A stretch of 64,000 nucleotides of DNA from contig NC_087257.1 in the NCBI RefSeq assembly GCF_037042905.1, positions 17,871,001 through 17,935,000 of the forward strand, in the 5' to 3' direction. Source of the DNA: Lytechinus pictus (lineage: Eukaryota; Echinodermata; Echinoidea; Temnopleuroida; Toxopneustidae). Under the pieces are notes generated by a model. It did no database searches and was not told the DNA's origin. It saw nothing but the letters and a program-made list of their open reading frames with translations. Made by a program: the position numbers and the translations under genes. Position 1 is the stretch's first letter, and each line of letters opens with the position of its first letter. Shown here in pieces: positions 14,701 through 23,520 of this stretch.

Positions 14701-17700
14701 CTATCATTTCATCACCATCACCATCATCATCTTCATCATCATCATCATCATCATATCATCACTATCATATCATCACCACCACCGTCATCATCATCTTCAT
14801 CATCATCATTTTTCAGTCAGCACATTGCTGCCATTATTTTGTGTGACTGGATTATGTCCTTTTAAGGATGATTCTTGTTTACAGTCATTAATTATACAAA
14901 ATGCTATATTTCTCAATATCTTTTCCATGGTACAGTGTCTGACAAAAATGCTGAGCATAGCAGGAATGGAGGGCACCTCCTATCACCTGAGGAAGACCAA
15001 CTGGTGTGGTGAAGCAGCTGATATCATCACTGATACGGTAAGAACAGTGTTTTCCATTGTCACATCCATATTAAGTAAATGATTGCTTCATTAATTTGTT
15101 GAAATACCACTTGGTCTACCCCCTTGTTCTCATCTTTATTCTTAATCTCATCCCACATGGTCTAAATATCCATCAGAGCTAAAGCTGGGGTAGCAACTTC
15201 ATAGTCCTTTCAAAACGAATAGAGACATTGTATCATACTACAGTGCATATAAAAAAAAACGGGACAGATCTGAAAAGTCTATAAAATTTTTGTGTCAAAT
15301 TATGATGTCTATATTTTGGTGTTAATAGGTGCTCTGAAGTCTTATCTTTCAAATGCCATTAAAAAAGTTAGTTTCTTTCATGCTTGAGCGAACACGGAAT
15401 GTTTTTGTATGGGATTAAAAAGGAGGCTTGCGCCAGAATGGCCTAAAATGATAAATATGATGATCGGACTTTTTGCTAATCAGCAGACTTCCTCTTAACC
15501 TTTTCATTATCTTTGCCACAATTTTCAAATTATGCGGTCAAAATTCATTTTCAAATCTATTTGTTTGCTTGAATTGTTCTGTTGTTGTTTCTTTTTAATA
15601 CGTTCTCTTTTAGCTTTGAATATTCCTTCTTCAAGCAAAAACATTTTTTTTCAACCGAAGTATGGGAGAGCTTGTATTTTTTTTCAAATCCTTTCATTGT
15701 GTGCTACAAAGGTTATGGTGCCAGTGTCATACAGATGGGCGGGGATTCGGGGATGCCCCCCCCCCCCCCCCCACAATAAAAAAAAAATCATGACCAAGAA
15801 AAAAAAGTGGAAAGGAAATAAAAGGAAAGATAGAAAGTAAAATATATTATTTTCTGAGTATTATGTCAAAATCTATCACAAAATTTGATATTGTAATTAA
15901 AAAATTTTGTGTGCTCGCTTCGCTAGCTCAAAACTTTTTATTACATTTTTCCTGATCTGCCATATCTAGCTCCTTCAAAATTGACTCAATACACCATTGC
16001 CATTGAAAGACATGAATCCCTTCCTGTTTGTCCTGTCAAGCATATAATTAAACTTGGTCAAGGAATCAATAACCCTTTGAAAAATGGATTCATGTCTTTT
16101 AAAGGTACCACAACATAATTTGTTTCTAAGAAAAGGATTTGAATAATTACAAGTTTTCCCCAATTAATGATTCAAGTCTTCTTGTTTGGGTTGACAAAAA
16201 ATCTTCTTCCTTATGAGGGAAAATTCAAAGGTAAAAGAGATTTGAATGAAAAAAGAACAAAATAATTCAAGTAAATAAATAAATAAATTTGTAAATAAAA
16301 TTTGACAGCATAATTCGTAAAAATTATGGCACAGATAATGAAAAGGTTAAGAGGAAGTCTGCTGATTAGCAAGAAGTCTGATCATCTATTATTCATATTC
16401 TGCCATTCTAGCGCAAGCCTCTTTTTGAACCCCCGACAAAAACGTCCCGTGTTCGCTCAAGCATGAACAAAATTTATTTTTTTAAATTGCATTTTAAAGA
16501 TAAGATTTAAGAGCATCTATTAACATCAAAATATAGATATTATAATTTGAAACAAATTTTGGATAGACTTTTCAAAACTGTCCCGTTTTTTTTTACACGC
16601 ACTGTAGAATATACACTATAAAAGGGCTGTTTTGTTATTACTTCTAAATATGCTAAATATGAGTTGTAGTACAATTCATGTTTATTTGCATCTTCTTTCT
16701 ATGTTTGATATGTTGTAGAATTAATACCTTGTTATTCATATACTCTAAGTATACTGCATATCGTTGTGTATTTTCTGCCAGGGGGGGGGGGGCATTTAAA
16801 AAAAAAAACATTGATCAATATATGAATGAATCTAAATATATGAACTGAATAGTGGTATAAAAGTAACAAAGTAATTTTTTTTCAAAATAAACCCAAAATA
16901 AGAAGAAAGTATTTCAATGACTGGATCATGTACCCATGAATTTCTTTTTCATAATTTTTACAGGAGAAAAGTCTAACGGAGCTTCACATCCAAGATGGAG
17001 AGCTTCTGATGCTGGAGGAGGGGCGTCTACCCCCCAAGGGTTTTCTGCTGCTCCCTGTTTGGCTCTATCCCTCTCCCGTCAGGACCGGTGGAGGGGACGA
17101 AGGAGGGGGAGATGGAGGAGTGTCATCCTGGATCCCTCATGTTCAATTTTCAAGTGAGTCACCTTTTCACTACTTTCAAAGATATAATGGTCTTAGGCTG
17201 TCAATTTTTTGACATGATATTTAGATAGATTATTGTGAAAGGGTGAATTATTTGCATGTTATTTGGGTAGAGTGTCTTGAAGAAATGATCTGCCATGAAG
17301 GATTACCTTTAAATTGTTCCAGGAACAAATGAAATAAACAAATTCATGAATAAACATAGAATTATTTGTCGTTACCATTTATAATTTTGAAACATTTCAT
17401 ACAAGGACATAGCAAATGAAGTTACAATTTTGGTCAGGTACATGTATTATTTTAATTTTACCACAAATAGTTTTTGAACTTGGTTGACATTTTCACGGTA
17501 CCATGTTGAATACTGATGCTATGATTCACATAGATAAATACCAGCTACGTGTAGTTTCATGCATACATTATACATTGACTGCTTTCACATTGACAATTCT
17601 GTGCAGACATCTTAAATAGCTTAACCAGTGTGAACAGTCCCAACCACGACATCCAGCAGTCCTTAGAGCCTCCGCCCAATCAGCACGAGCTCCTCGGCGA

Positions 17701-20700
17701 GATTGAGATATCCCACAATGCAACAGTCGGTGACCTCAAGAATCAGGTCATGACCCTGCCCGCCATGAGCCAGGTCGTCGTGCCGACGGTAGAGTTCCTG
17801 CGTCTTCGGCTGCTGGAAGATGGGAGGCTGGGTCGAGTTCTGAGAGATCACACCCAAAGTCTCAAGTAATATATATTTCATTTAACTCTAAGCTGTTTTA
17901 GATATTTTATTCATTTAACCTCTGTAACACAGAATCTTGCTCGTTTGACAAGTAGTCTCCGCTTATCTCTCTTTGTATTTGCAAACATGCTTCAGATTAA
18001 AAAAAAACACAATTCTTTATTCAGGTGCATAGGAGAGAACCAGTGCGTAATCATTGTGTTCCAGAGGCATATGCACATTTTAAGATACACATTATACTTT
18101 CCAGTGTTATGTTATGATGATGTACATGTAGCAATTATACATCATGTGATATTTCTGTTTCCACACAAGCTAAATTGTTCCCAGGCTTTCGTATTGGCAA
18201 CCATGAAATAACAAATGAGTCAAATTGCTTTTAATACGTGGAGAGCACTTCATTAACATTGTTTGCCAGACATGGTGTCAAATCTGACAGCTTAATGTGA
18301 TTTTCAATTGCCTGAGAAGTAAAGGTGTGTGATTGTTTGTTCCTTTGGTAACCATCCCAACAAATAAAACAGACTTTCTTCGATAAACCATCTGACAAGT
18401 CCTTTCATGAAACGCTCAAGACCCAATTCTAAGATTTAATACCTTACATGGTACTGCAAATTTGATAATACAGTGAACTATATATTTTGTAAAATGTGAA
18501 AGTGAATTTGTAATTCATTGTTCTTTGTCTATTTTCTGTTCATGTTTAGGTATGCCAGAGTCAATACCTCATCACACATAGCTGTTCAGATTCTTCAAGA
18601 AGAAGAAAATCTCAGGTAGGTCTCAAAGGTCTGATGAAAAAAATTGGTAATTCCATAAAACAGGTCAACCTTTTTACTTCCATCCCCCATTTTGCTTAAT
18701 TTTTACTTCACTTCACGAACTGGTCAAGCAATGCTAATTTGATAGTATTACACTTTTTAATATGAACTAGAAAGCATAGATGCATGATTTTAGGAATGTC
18801 CCACAAATTATGAATAGGTGTTTAGATTTACATACTTTATGGAATTTGCTATATACAATAATATCAGCCTTTTTTTATATAGCACCTAACAGTTTATCAG
18901 AAGTCCCTGTAGTGTTTTGCAATAATGCAGTTTAAACCCCTTGGCTTTGCAGAACTGATATTAATTATTAAGTACCATTTAAAAAAAAATCTGAGCAGGT
19001 AAAGATCATTTGTACTGAGTTTGAAACCCACCGATATGAAACTCTTAGAGGATTGCCCATCATAGCAACAATCGATTCATGCCAGTTGGTTCCAAACTCC
19101 AAGCCTAATAATGATAAAAAGCAGTATCTGTCTCTTCCATATAGGGTGTTGCAGAAAAGTAGCGATCAATTGCAAGTCTATTTTTGGTCCATAAATCAAT
19201 CATATGTCTTGCAATTGATTGCTCCTTGAAAGAAGGGGTGTAATCTGACTTGCTACAGCTAAAATTTATCTATCACTTGTAAACTTACAACAGAATATTT
19301 GCAATTGATTGCAAATATTTTCTTGCAACACCCCCTTAGACCCAACACTGATAGACAATGAGGAAAAGTGAGAAAAAAAAAGAACTATTGTGATCATCTC
19401 ACTGCTTTGCTTCATTTTCTAGACAATCCGAGTTCGTCCTTGCTTTCCAAAAGAGAATACCTGATACCAGGCTCTATGAACCTGCTGAGGAACTCGTCTG
19501 GGAGGGTGGGAAGTCTGCTGCCCCCATGAGTCTCCGGCAAGCCATTGCCGATCGCGTGTTGATTCCAGTGGAGAGAGTGGCTCTTGCCAAGCACCTGATC
19601 AAGAAAGGAGACTGGATCGTAATCCCTGAAGATAAGAAGGTGACTAATACTTAAAGGACAAGTCCACCCCAACAAAAATATGATTTGAATAAAAAGAGAA
19701 AAATCCAACAAGCATAACACTGAAAATTTCATCAAAATCGGATGTAAAATAAGAAAGTTATGACATTTTAAAGTTTTGCTTAATTTCACAAAACAGTTAT
19801 ATGCACATCCTAGTTGGTATGCAAATGAGGAGACTGATGATGTCATCCGCTCACTATTTCTTTTGTATTTTATTATATGAAATATGAAATATTCTAATTT
19901 TCTCTTCATTGTCAAGTGAAATAGTGATTAATTCCTCCATGAACATATGGAATTAGCATTGTTTAATACTATATGATTCAGTCAAGTCAAATCTGGTCAA
20001 ATCTGTAAAAAATGAAATATTGTATAATTCAAACAATAAAAAACAAAAGAAATAGTGAGTGATGGATATCATCGACTGACTCATTTGCATGTCACTGAGT
20101 TGCCCATATACTGTTTTGTGAAAAATAAGAGAAACTTTAACATGCCATAACTTTCTTATTTTACATCCGATTTTGATGAAATTTTCAGTGGTAGCTAGTT
20201 TGATTTTTCTCTAATTATTCAAATCAACATTTTGCTGGGGTGGACTTGACCTTTAAGATATTAATGAAGAAAAATATAATTCCACACTTGACTGAGGGTC
20301 TAGCTTGCCTTTCAGTATTTTTATTTATCCTTGTAAGTCAAGCTCAAGTCCCCATAGTTATGGTTTTCTATTAATGGATTGCTACATATAGATAGTAATG
20401 TGACCTAGCAGTTATATCTTTGAAATATAATAATGGACATTCATTTGAATGATGGCTAATATGTGTATTTTCATTTTTGGTGTGCCCTGATCAAAATTTC
20501 CAAATATTTCTGAAAATGTTGATATCTATTCTTGTTATTGCTTTTTATAGTGGGATGCTCTTATTTTTAAAGGCCGTCTCACACCGTGCAATTGTAACTT
20601 GTACTTTAAATTTATGCCTATTAATACAGAAACAAAATGTACATTTATTCATTTTTGTCTCACCTGCGAAGCAGAGTGAGACTATAGGCGCCGCTTTTCC

Positions 20701-22937
20701 GACGGCGGCGTCAACACCAAATCTTAACCGAAGGTTAAGTTTTTGAAATGACAGCATAACTTAGAAAGTATATGGACCTAGTTCATGAAACTTAGACATA
20801 AGGTTAATCAAGTATTACTAAACATCCTGCCTGAGTTTCAAGTCACATGACCAAGGTCAAAGGTCATTTAGGGTCAATGAACTTTGGCCAAGTTGGGGGT
20901 ATCTGTTGAATTACCATCATAACTTTTAAAGTTTATGGATCTGATTTATGAAACTTAGACATAAGAGTAATCAAGTATCACTGAACATCCTGTGCGAGTT
21001 TCAGGTCACATGATCTAGGTCAAAGGTCATTTAAGGTCAATGAACTTTGGCCAATTTGGGGGTATTTGTTGAATTACCATCATAACTTTCAAAGTTTATG
21101 GATCTGATTCATGAAACTTGGACATAAGAGTAATCAAGTATCATTGAACATCCTGTGCAAGTTTCAGGTCACATGACCAAAGTCAAAGGTCATTTAAGGT
21201 CAATGAACTTTGGCCAAGTTGGGGGTATTTGTTGAATTACCATCATAACTTTCAAAGTTTATGGATCTGATTCATGAAACTTGGACATAAGAGTAATCAA
21301 GTATCATTGAACATCCTGTGCAAGTTTCAGGTCACATGACCAAAGTCAAAGGTCATTTAAGGTAATTGAACTTTGGCCATTTTGGAGGTAATTATTAGAT
21401 TGCTGTCATAACTTTCAAAGTTTATAGATATAGTTTATAAAGTGTGGATAAAGGGGTAATCAAGTATCACTGACAAGTTTTAGGTTGCATGATCAAGGTC
21501 AAATGTCATTCATTGTCAATGAACGTATTATTGTATTATGAATGGTGTTTTTTGTGAATAATTATTTTATAGTAGTTTTCAAAATCAGCACTGCTGCTAT
21601 ATTGAATCGCGTGATGCAGGCGAGACTGCCAGAGGCGCTCCACTTGTTGGGACTTGCTAACTCTAATTAACTTTTCCTTGTAGGTATCAGAGACCGGGAA
21701 AGGAAGAGGAGGAGGTGGAGGAAAGAAAAAGGGCAAAGGTCAGACTCACAAACCAATCAATTTGAAGCAAGCGCCATATTATCTACACGATGGAGATCTG
21801 TTCGGTGTTGTGGTAAGTCTAGTTGGACAATCCCATCTGGTCTTTTACAGTATACAAAAATAGCCATGAGTGTGGTGGTACAAGAGTTTGCATGAGGTGA
21901 AAGAAAGATGCTCTACTCAACAAGGCATGGCCAAGTTGAATAGAGCGTCTCTCTTTCACAGAATGTAAAATCTTACACCATCGCAAGAACGGGAGTATTC
22001 ACTATTTGTGTTGCAGCAACGCCTCGCAAGGGAGCATAAGTATGAATACTATGAAGTATAAAGGGATGTTTCCTTTGATGATCCATGAAAATAAGGAATG
22101 ATTATTCAAGGAAAAAACCAAATTCAGCTTGCTGGGACCTCTGTGATCCAAGCATACATCTGCATTAAACAGCCCTGTGTCATTAGCAAGTACACATATG
22201 CACCTGCATGGCCAGCCGTGCAATGTTACATTTTGGATGGTACATGTACTGTATAATATAGTATAGAAATTGTAAACTGATAATTCAAAATTCAAATTTA
22301 TTTATTTCACATCTCTAAAAAAACATACAAGATACAATATATCGAGATCAATCAAAGTGATTCCATAGTAAAGGAGTAATGAATATTGTAAAATGACAAA
22401 TTAACAAAAATAACAAAATACATAGAGTAATGAATGCGATGTGGGGGAATAGCAAAAGCCAAATAGACCTATCTAGGCTACTCCCTGATTAACATTCATT
22501 ACCGAAAAAATAATGATAATGTACATGGCTGAAATATATTTACATACTGTAGATCCAATAAAAAGAACATACAATAACATGATACAAAGAGGTGCGATGG
22601 TACGAATATTGCATGTTGTGTTCGAATTACCAGCTGAATTATTTGATTTTGAATCCTGAAGTGAAGAGTTAGTAACCACCTTTAACCCTTATTTTTCACT
22701 TCCTATCCTCTTCTTGATGCATAAACCTAGGACCTGAAAGATGACCCTTTCAGGAAGGACGACTTCACCACCATCGAAGATGATAGAGTGAAAGAGAAAA
22801 AGCAAGAGGAAGAGGAAGAGAAGAAGAGGAACCGACGCGATAGGAGAAATGCTGTTTCCCTGGGCGGGGGAGAATACAAGCAGAGGCCAAAGAAACAAGA
22901 AGTTGGACTGACAATTAAAGTTGATAACTTCAGGTGA
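1..22937 (+). CDS. USP40: USP40-like ubiquitin carboxyl-terminal hydrolase, 5'-truncated by the window (gene-level entry)
   Basis: A C19-family deubiquitinase that should cleave ubiquitin from substrates. Coding exons: 1191-1310, 2097-2243, 3566-3634, 4153-4355, 6719-6879, 7437-7518, 8067-8235, 9181-9259, 9852-9925, 10287-10645, 12669-12813, 13513-13630, 14264-14430, 14936-15037, 16964-17153, 17607-17865, 18550-18615, 19423-19639, 21684-21812, 22731-22937. All introns are GT-AG, phases agree, and the sum is 3063 nt (1020 residues plus stop). Visible residue 23 is the catalytic His in GGHYHAY. Residues 195-197 (FND) give the third catalytic position. The C-terminal two thirds resembles human USP40 throughout and looks like about six ubiquitin-like segments, then a Lys/Glu-rich stretch and the ending LTIKVDNFR. 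The Cys box lies upstream of position 1. Compared with recalled human USP40, the family call is very secure; individual splice sites are inferred. Confidence 0.93.
284..533 (-). mobile_element. tRNA-derived SINE
   Basis: Read on the minus strand, the head (about 533-460) has a tRNA-like A box (TGGCTTAGTGGATA) and B box (GGTTCAAATCC). The other end carries the sequence AACATTTATATAGCACTT next to GAT repeats, typical of a SINE tail. It lies in the USP40 intron just downstream of the triplicated exon end. It has no intact cloverleaf, so it is not called as a tRNA gene. Confidence 0.7.
1191..1310 (+). CDS. USP40: USP40 exon: catalytic His box
   Basis: Acceptor ATACAG before and donor GTAAGT after; 40 codons, phase 0 at the end. 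It encodes LYSVVLHSGSTHGGHYHAY and onward, the catalytic-His motif (GGHYxxY) of USP enzymes. Confidence 0.93.
2097..2243 (+). CDS. USP40: USP40 exon (UCH domain, variable insert)
   Basis: 49 codons between acceptor CCACAG and donor GTACAG, phase 0 on both sides. It is less conserved. Its last codons (HMLTVERLCQ) and donor were copied twice into the following intron. Confidence 0.85.
2260..2475 (+). repeat. (GAT)n microsatellite
   Basis: Imperfect GAT/GGT/AAT trinucleotide array starting 16 bp after the donor of the 2097-2243 exon. It is open in several frames only because of its composition; it is not coding. Confidence 0.9.
2590..3080 (+). repeat. Tandem ~231-bp repeat derived from a USP40 exon end and donor
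   Basis: The stretch around 2592-2638 matches the last 48 bases of the 2097-2243 exon (roughly 70% by eye), including CCAG followed by GTATAG. A 231-bp unit starting there repeats at 2848, and a third, partial start occurs near 3050-3080. Both copies carry in-frame stop codons relative to the exon, so they are decayed. Each contains GAT repeats and the same flanks. Confidence 0.8.
3157..3472. mobile_element. MITE with ~55-bp terminal inverted repeats
   Basis: The left end reads CCGTATTCTGAAGTC and continues with a TTTAAACT-rich inverted repeat; the right end is its reverse complement. ATTGGC flanks both sides as a possible target duplication. Intronic in USP40. Confidence 0.7.
3566..3634 (+). 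CDS. USP40: USP40 exon (UCH domain)
   Basis: 23 codons, acceptor TTCAG, donor GTAGGT. It encodes GVSWNKRFKRQYG, which aligns with the GISWNKKY region of human USP40. Confidence 0.92.
4153..4355 (+). CDS. USP40: USP40 exon (UCH domain, charged linker)
   Basis: 203 nt ending in phase 2. It begins FLKKYNDLFELN, then a Ser/Glu/Lys-rich linker with no human counterpart I can recall. The donor GTAAGT is shared with the adjoining MITE, because the TTAA at 4361 begins the element. Confidence 0.88.
4361..4926. mobile_element. MITE hairpin with TTAA ends
   Basis: Long imperfect inverted repeats start TTAAAGGAGAATGAAACTCT and end with the reverse complement. The inner arms include a CATTGGCAATGC region on both sides. 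It starts directly at intron position +6 of USP40. Confidence 0.75.
5570..5757. mobile_element. MITE, family A copy 1 (ACATTTGCT...GAGCAATTGT ends)
   Basis: Terminal inverted repeats around GCGACAATTGCTC and GAGCAATTGTAAC flank an AACCCT-rich interior. A related copy lies at 23810-24040. Confidence 0.65.
6065..6232. mobile_element. Palindromic MITE, GTTTCATAAAGCTGTTCGTA family, copy 1
   Basis: A 168-bp near-palindrome beginning GGGCCCGTTTCATAAAGC and ending with its reverse complement GCTTTATGAAAC. It lies end to end with a second copy. Confidence 0.8.
6239..6409. mobile_element. Palindromic MITE, GTTTCATAAAGCTGTTCGTA family, copy 2
   Basis: Sister of 6065-6232. The arms (for example AAGAACGACTGGTGATCCTT and its complement) match more closely than in copy 1, suggesting a younger or separately acquired copy. 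Confidence 0.8.
6719..6879 (+). CDS. USP40: USP40 exon: third catalytic residue and end of UCH domain
   Basis: 161 nt between CATCACAG and GTAGGT. It encodes CWYDFNDSSVEPI, with the Asn/Asp catalytic position in FND, then FQGRESAYMLLYRR, the typical closing motif of USP catalytic domains. Confidence 0.94.
7190..7380 (-). mobile_element. tRNA-derived SINE fragment
   Basis: On the minus strand there are an A-box-like TGGCCCAGTGGATGAGTC and a B box GGGTTCGAATCCCAGCC. It is intronic in USP40. The left boundary is uncertain. Confidence 0.6.
7437..7518 (+). CDS. USP40: USP40 exon (post-catalytic helix)
   Basis: 82 nt. It encodes PAWLMAELETANQELEKQR, equivalent to the human segment with HLLNEMDAANIELQTKR. 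It is probably helical. Confidence 0.9.
8067..8235 (+). CDS. USP40: USP40 exon (first ubiquitin-like segment, start)
   Basis: 169 nt, acceptor ATTCAG, donor GTAAGA. The end of the exon, VKVTLDRRKTVTHLMELIKE, has the beta-strand/helix pattern of a ubiquitin-like fold. Confidence 0.92.
9181..9259 (+). CDS. USP40: USP40 exon (ubiquitin-like segment)
   Basis: 79 nt after acceptor TTTTCTAG. It encodes LHVAKMLPAGFHLYDSLT, matching human SVAKLVPAGLHIYQSL. Confidence 0.92.
9296..9368 (+). mobile_element. tRNA-like SINE head
   Basis: Plus-strand A-box-like GTGGTCTATTGGCTAAAAC and B box GAGTTCAAATCCC, about 35 bp downstream of a USP40 exon. The cloverleaf pairing is poor, so I call it a SINE remnant and not a tRNA gene. 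Confidence 0.55.
9852..9925 (+). CDS. USP40: USP40 exon (ubiquitin-like segment, end)
   Basis: 74 nt. It encodes DQSFVFLWDGKQ, matching human GEDIFVWNGVE. Donor GTAAGA. Confidence 0.92.
10287..10645 (+). CDS. USP40: USP40 exon (Pro/Ser/Thr linker and second ubiquitin-like segment)
   Basis: The largest exon seen in this gene, 359 nt. A Thr/Pro/Ser-rich linker is followed by ARVSELRCMVSDLVGVPKHR, a ubiquitin-like helix pattern. It is notably more GC-rich than its introns. Confidence 0.9.
11191..11845 (+). mobile_element. GTCTCG-ended tandem-repeat element, copy 1
   Basis: The head is TTTGTCTCGCCC and the tail GGGCGAGACAC. Inside are three ~155-bp monomers, each with a DR1-like AGGTCAAAGGTCA motif (exact at 11371 and 11679, one mismatch at 11522). 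It shares architecture with copies at 20653, 41104 and 58040. I see no coding capacity and cannot assign the superfamily. Confidence 0.65.
11866..12641. mobile_element. MITE with TTAACCCT ends and G/C-run subterminal blocks
   Basis: The ends are TTAACCCTCAATCTCCCGGG and its near complement CCCGGGAGAATTAGGGTTAA. GGGGGCCATTATGGCCCCCC blocks lie near both ends. It closes 27 bp before the next USP40 exon, leaving only a minimal native polypyrimidine tract. Confidence 0.75.
12669..12813 (+). CDS. USP40: USP40 exon (third ubiquitin-like segment, start)
   Basis: 145 nt between CCACTCAG and GTATGT. It encodes KNAVKITVENRCVDPNNDGD and WPVKQISISKDK, continuing in frame into the next exon. Confidence 0.88.
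13010..13165 (+). repeat. Degenerate CATGGAAAATCCTGG minisatellite
   Basis: Short imperfect tandem units of TCATGGAAAA / CCTGGAAAA type. Immediately downstream (13180-13400) is a GA-rich purine tract. Confidence 0.7.
13513..13630 (+). CDS. USP40: USP40 exon (third ubiquitin-like segment)
   Basis: 118 nt, phase 1 end. It encodes TVFELKQLVINSHGLYG, aligned with human MVFDIRIKAIKELKLM. The intron that follows is CT-rich from about 13650 to 13920. Confidence 0.88.
14264..14430 (+). CDS. USP40: USP40 exon (end of third and start of fourth ubiquitin-like segment)
   Basis: 167 nt. It encodes ENQSIADIGIKKVKTIVIET and later ELTLNFSLMSSNKSWDMMVD. The junction codon TTA is rebuilt across the intron. 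The donor GTGAGT is followed within 20 bp by an ATC-rich tract. Confidence 0.9.
14450..14815 (+). repeat. (ATC)n microsatellite
   Basis: Imperfect ATC/ACC array of about 365 bp in the intron after the 14264-14430 exon. Ser-, His- or Ile-rich translations in its frames are artefacts. Confidence 0.95.
14936..15037 (+). CDS. USP40: USP40 exon (fourth ubiquitin-like segment)
   Basis: 34 codons, phase 0. It encodes SYHLRKTNWCGEA, nearly the same as human AWHLRKMDWCYEA. This is one of the best-conserved stretches of the C-terminal region. Confidence 0.94.
15241..16604. mobile_element. Tc1/mariner-like foldback element with ~330-bp inverted repeats
   Basis: The ends are CAGTGCATAT and the complement of ATACACGCACTG-type sequence, flanked by TA on both sides. 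Arms of more than 300 bp match in inverted orientation (for example CTTCCTCTTAACCTTTTCAT on the left and its complement near 16340). No transposase reading frame remains inside. Confidence 0.75.
16964..17153 (+). CDS. USP40: USP40 exon (fourth ubiquitin-like segment end, Gly-rich linker)
   Basis: 190 nt. It encodes LHIQDGELLMLEEGRLPPKG then FLLLPVWLYPSP, matching human LLLIEGQLPPLGFLKVPIW. A Gly/Asp-rich linker follows. Confidence 0.94.
17607..17865 (+). CDS. USP40: USP40 exon (fifth ubiquitin-like segment)
   Basis: 259 nt. It encodes LLGEIEISHNATVGDLKNQV and onward MTLP, close to human YLGDIEISEDATLAELKSQAMTLP in register. The exon is GC-rich. Confidence 0.94.
18550..18615 (+). CDS. USP40: USP40 exon (short)
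   Basis: 66 nt between TGTTTAG and GTAGGT. It encodes YARVNTSSHIAVQILQEEEN. Confidence 0.87.
19423..19639 (+). CDS. USP40: USP40 exon (sixth ubiquitin-like segment)
   Basis: 217 nt. It encodes MSLRQAIADRVLIPVERVAL and AKHLIKKGDWIVI, matching human SLRQRVADFYRLPVEKIEIAKY. Donor GTGACT is weaker than the others. Confidence 0.92.
19651..20256. mobile_element. MITE, family B copy 1 (TTAAAGGACAAGTCCACCCC ends)
   Basis: Near-complementary ends (TTAAAGGACAAGTCCACCCC and GGGGTGGACTTGACCTTTAA) and long inner arms. It starts 11 bp after a USP40 donor. A second, interrupted copy lies at 40719-42173. Confidence 0.8.
20653..21648 (+). mobile_element. GTCTCG-ended tandem-repeat element, copy 2
   Basis: The head is TTTGTCTCACCTGCGAAGC with a short GTCTC...GAGAC hairpin; the tail is TGCAGGCGAGACTGCC. 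Inside are about 4.6 monomers with an exact 163-bp period (TCAAGTATYA at 20808, 20971, 21134, 21297, 21460). DR1 motifs are exact at 20854 and 21017 and near-exact at 21180 and 21343. It ends 35 bp before the next USP40 exon. Confidence 0.75.
21684..21812 (+). CDS. USP40: USP40 exon (basic Gly/Lys linker)
   Basis: 43 codons, phase 0. A Gly/Lys-rich linker leads into QAPYYLHDGDLFGVV, matching human GAPYYLKDGDTIGVK. Confidence 0.94.
22731..22937 (+). CDS. USP40: USP40 terminal exon with stop
   Basis: 68 codons plus TGA at 22935. It begins DLKDDPFRKDDFTTIEDD, has a Glu/Lys/Arg-rich coiled stretch and ends LTIKVDNFR, like human LSIHVGSFR. The end of the exon is the first unit of a four-copy tandem array that continues into the 3' flank. 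Confidence 0.94.
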   Translation, partial: DLKDDPFRKDDFTTIEDDRVKEKKQEEEEEKKRNRRDRRNAVSLGGGEYKQRPKKQEVGLTIKVDNFR

Positions 22938-23520
22938 CAGGAGCCTTGTTCACATGCAAAAATTGGTACGATTTAAGTCGGGATTAAAATAACTTTATGG
23001 GCCCGCATTTGTACTTGATGGAATTGGTGCAATTTGAATTATGAGTAGAGAGATCAAAGTGAAAAGAAATTGGACTGACAATTTAAGTAGATAATTTCAG
23101 GGGTTAGGAGTTTTGTTCATATGCAACTCAAAACTAAAAAACAAACAATATGAGCCAATATTTGTACTAGATGACATTACTAGTAGTGCAATTGAATTGT
23201 GTAGAGATCAAAGAAAGGTGAAATTTGATTGATAATTAAAGATGGTAACTTCAGGTGACAGAAAACTCTTCCACACAGAGCAATTAGTACAATATGAAGC
23301 GAGGCTTTGTACTAGATTGTATCAGTTCAATTCGGTTCGTGAGAGGAGAAATGGGACTGACATTTTAAGTTGACAACTTAAGGTGATGCGAGTCGCATTG
23401 ACACAAAGCAAGGGGTATGATTTGCACCGGAATTAAAAGGACGATTTAAATTGAGACTTAAAACTCTCTTGGCCTGCATTTGTACTAGACAGTATTGAGT
23501 GCAATTGGAGATGTGATTGT
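22891..23520 (+). repeat. Four-unit tandem array containing the USP40 C-terminal coding end
   Basis: The segment TTGGACTGACAATTAAAG plus the downstream AACTTCAGGTGACAG recurs in diverged form at about 22903, 23070, 23224 and 23351 (spacings 167, 154, 127). Other landmarks such as GCATTTGTACTAGAT-like sequence recur too. Only the first unit is coding; later units have in-frame stops or changed frames. Confidence 0.75.
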
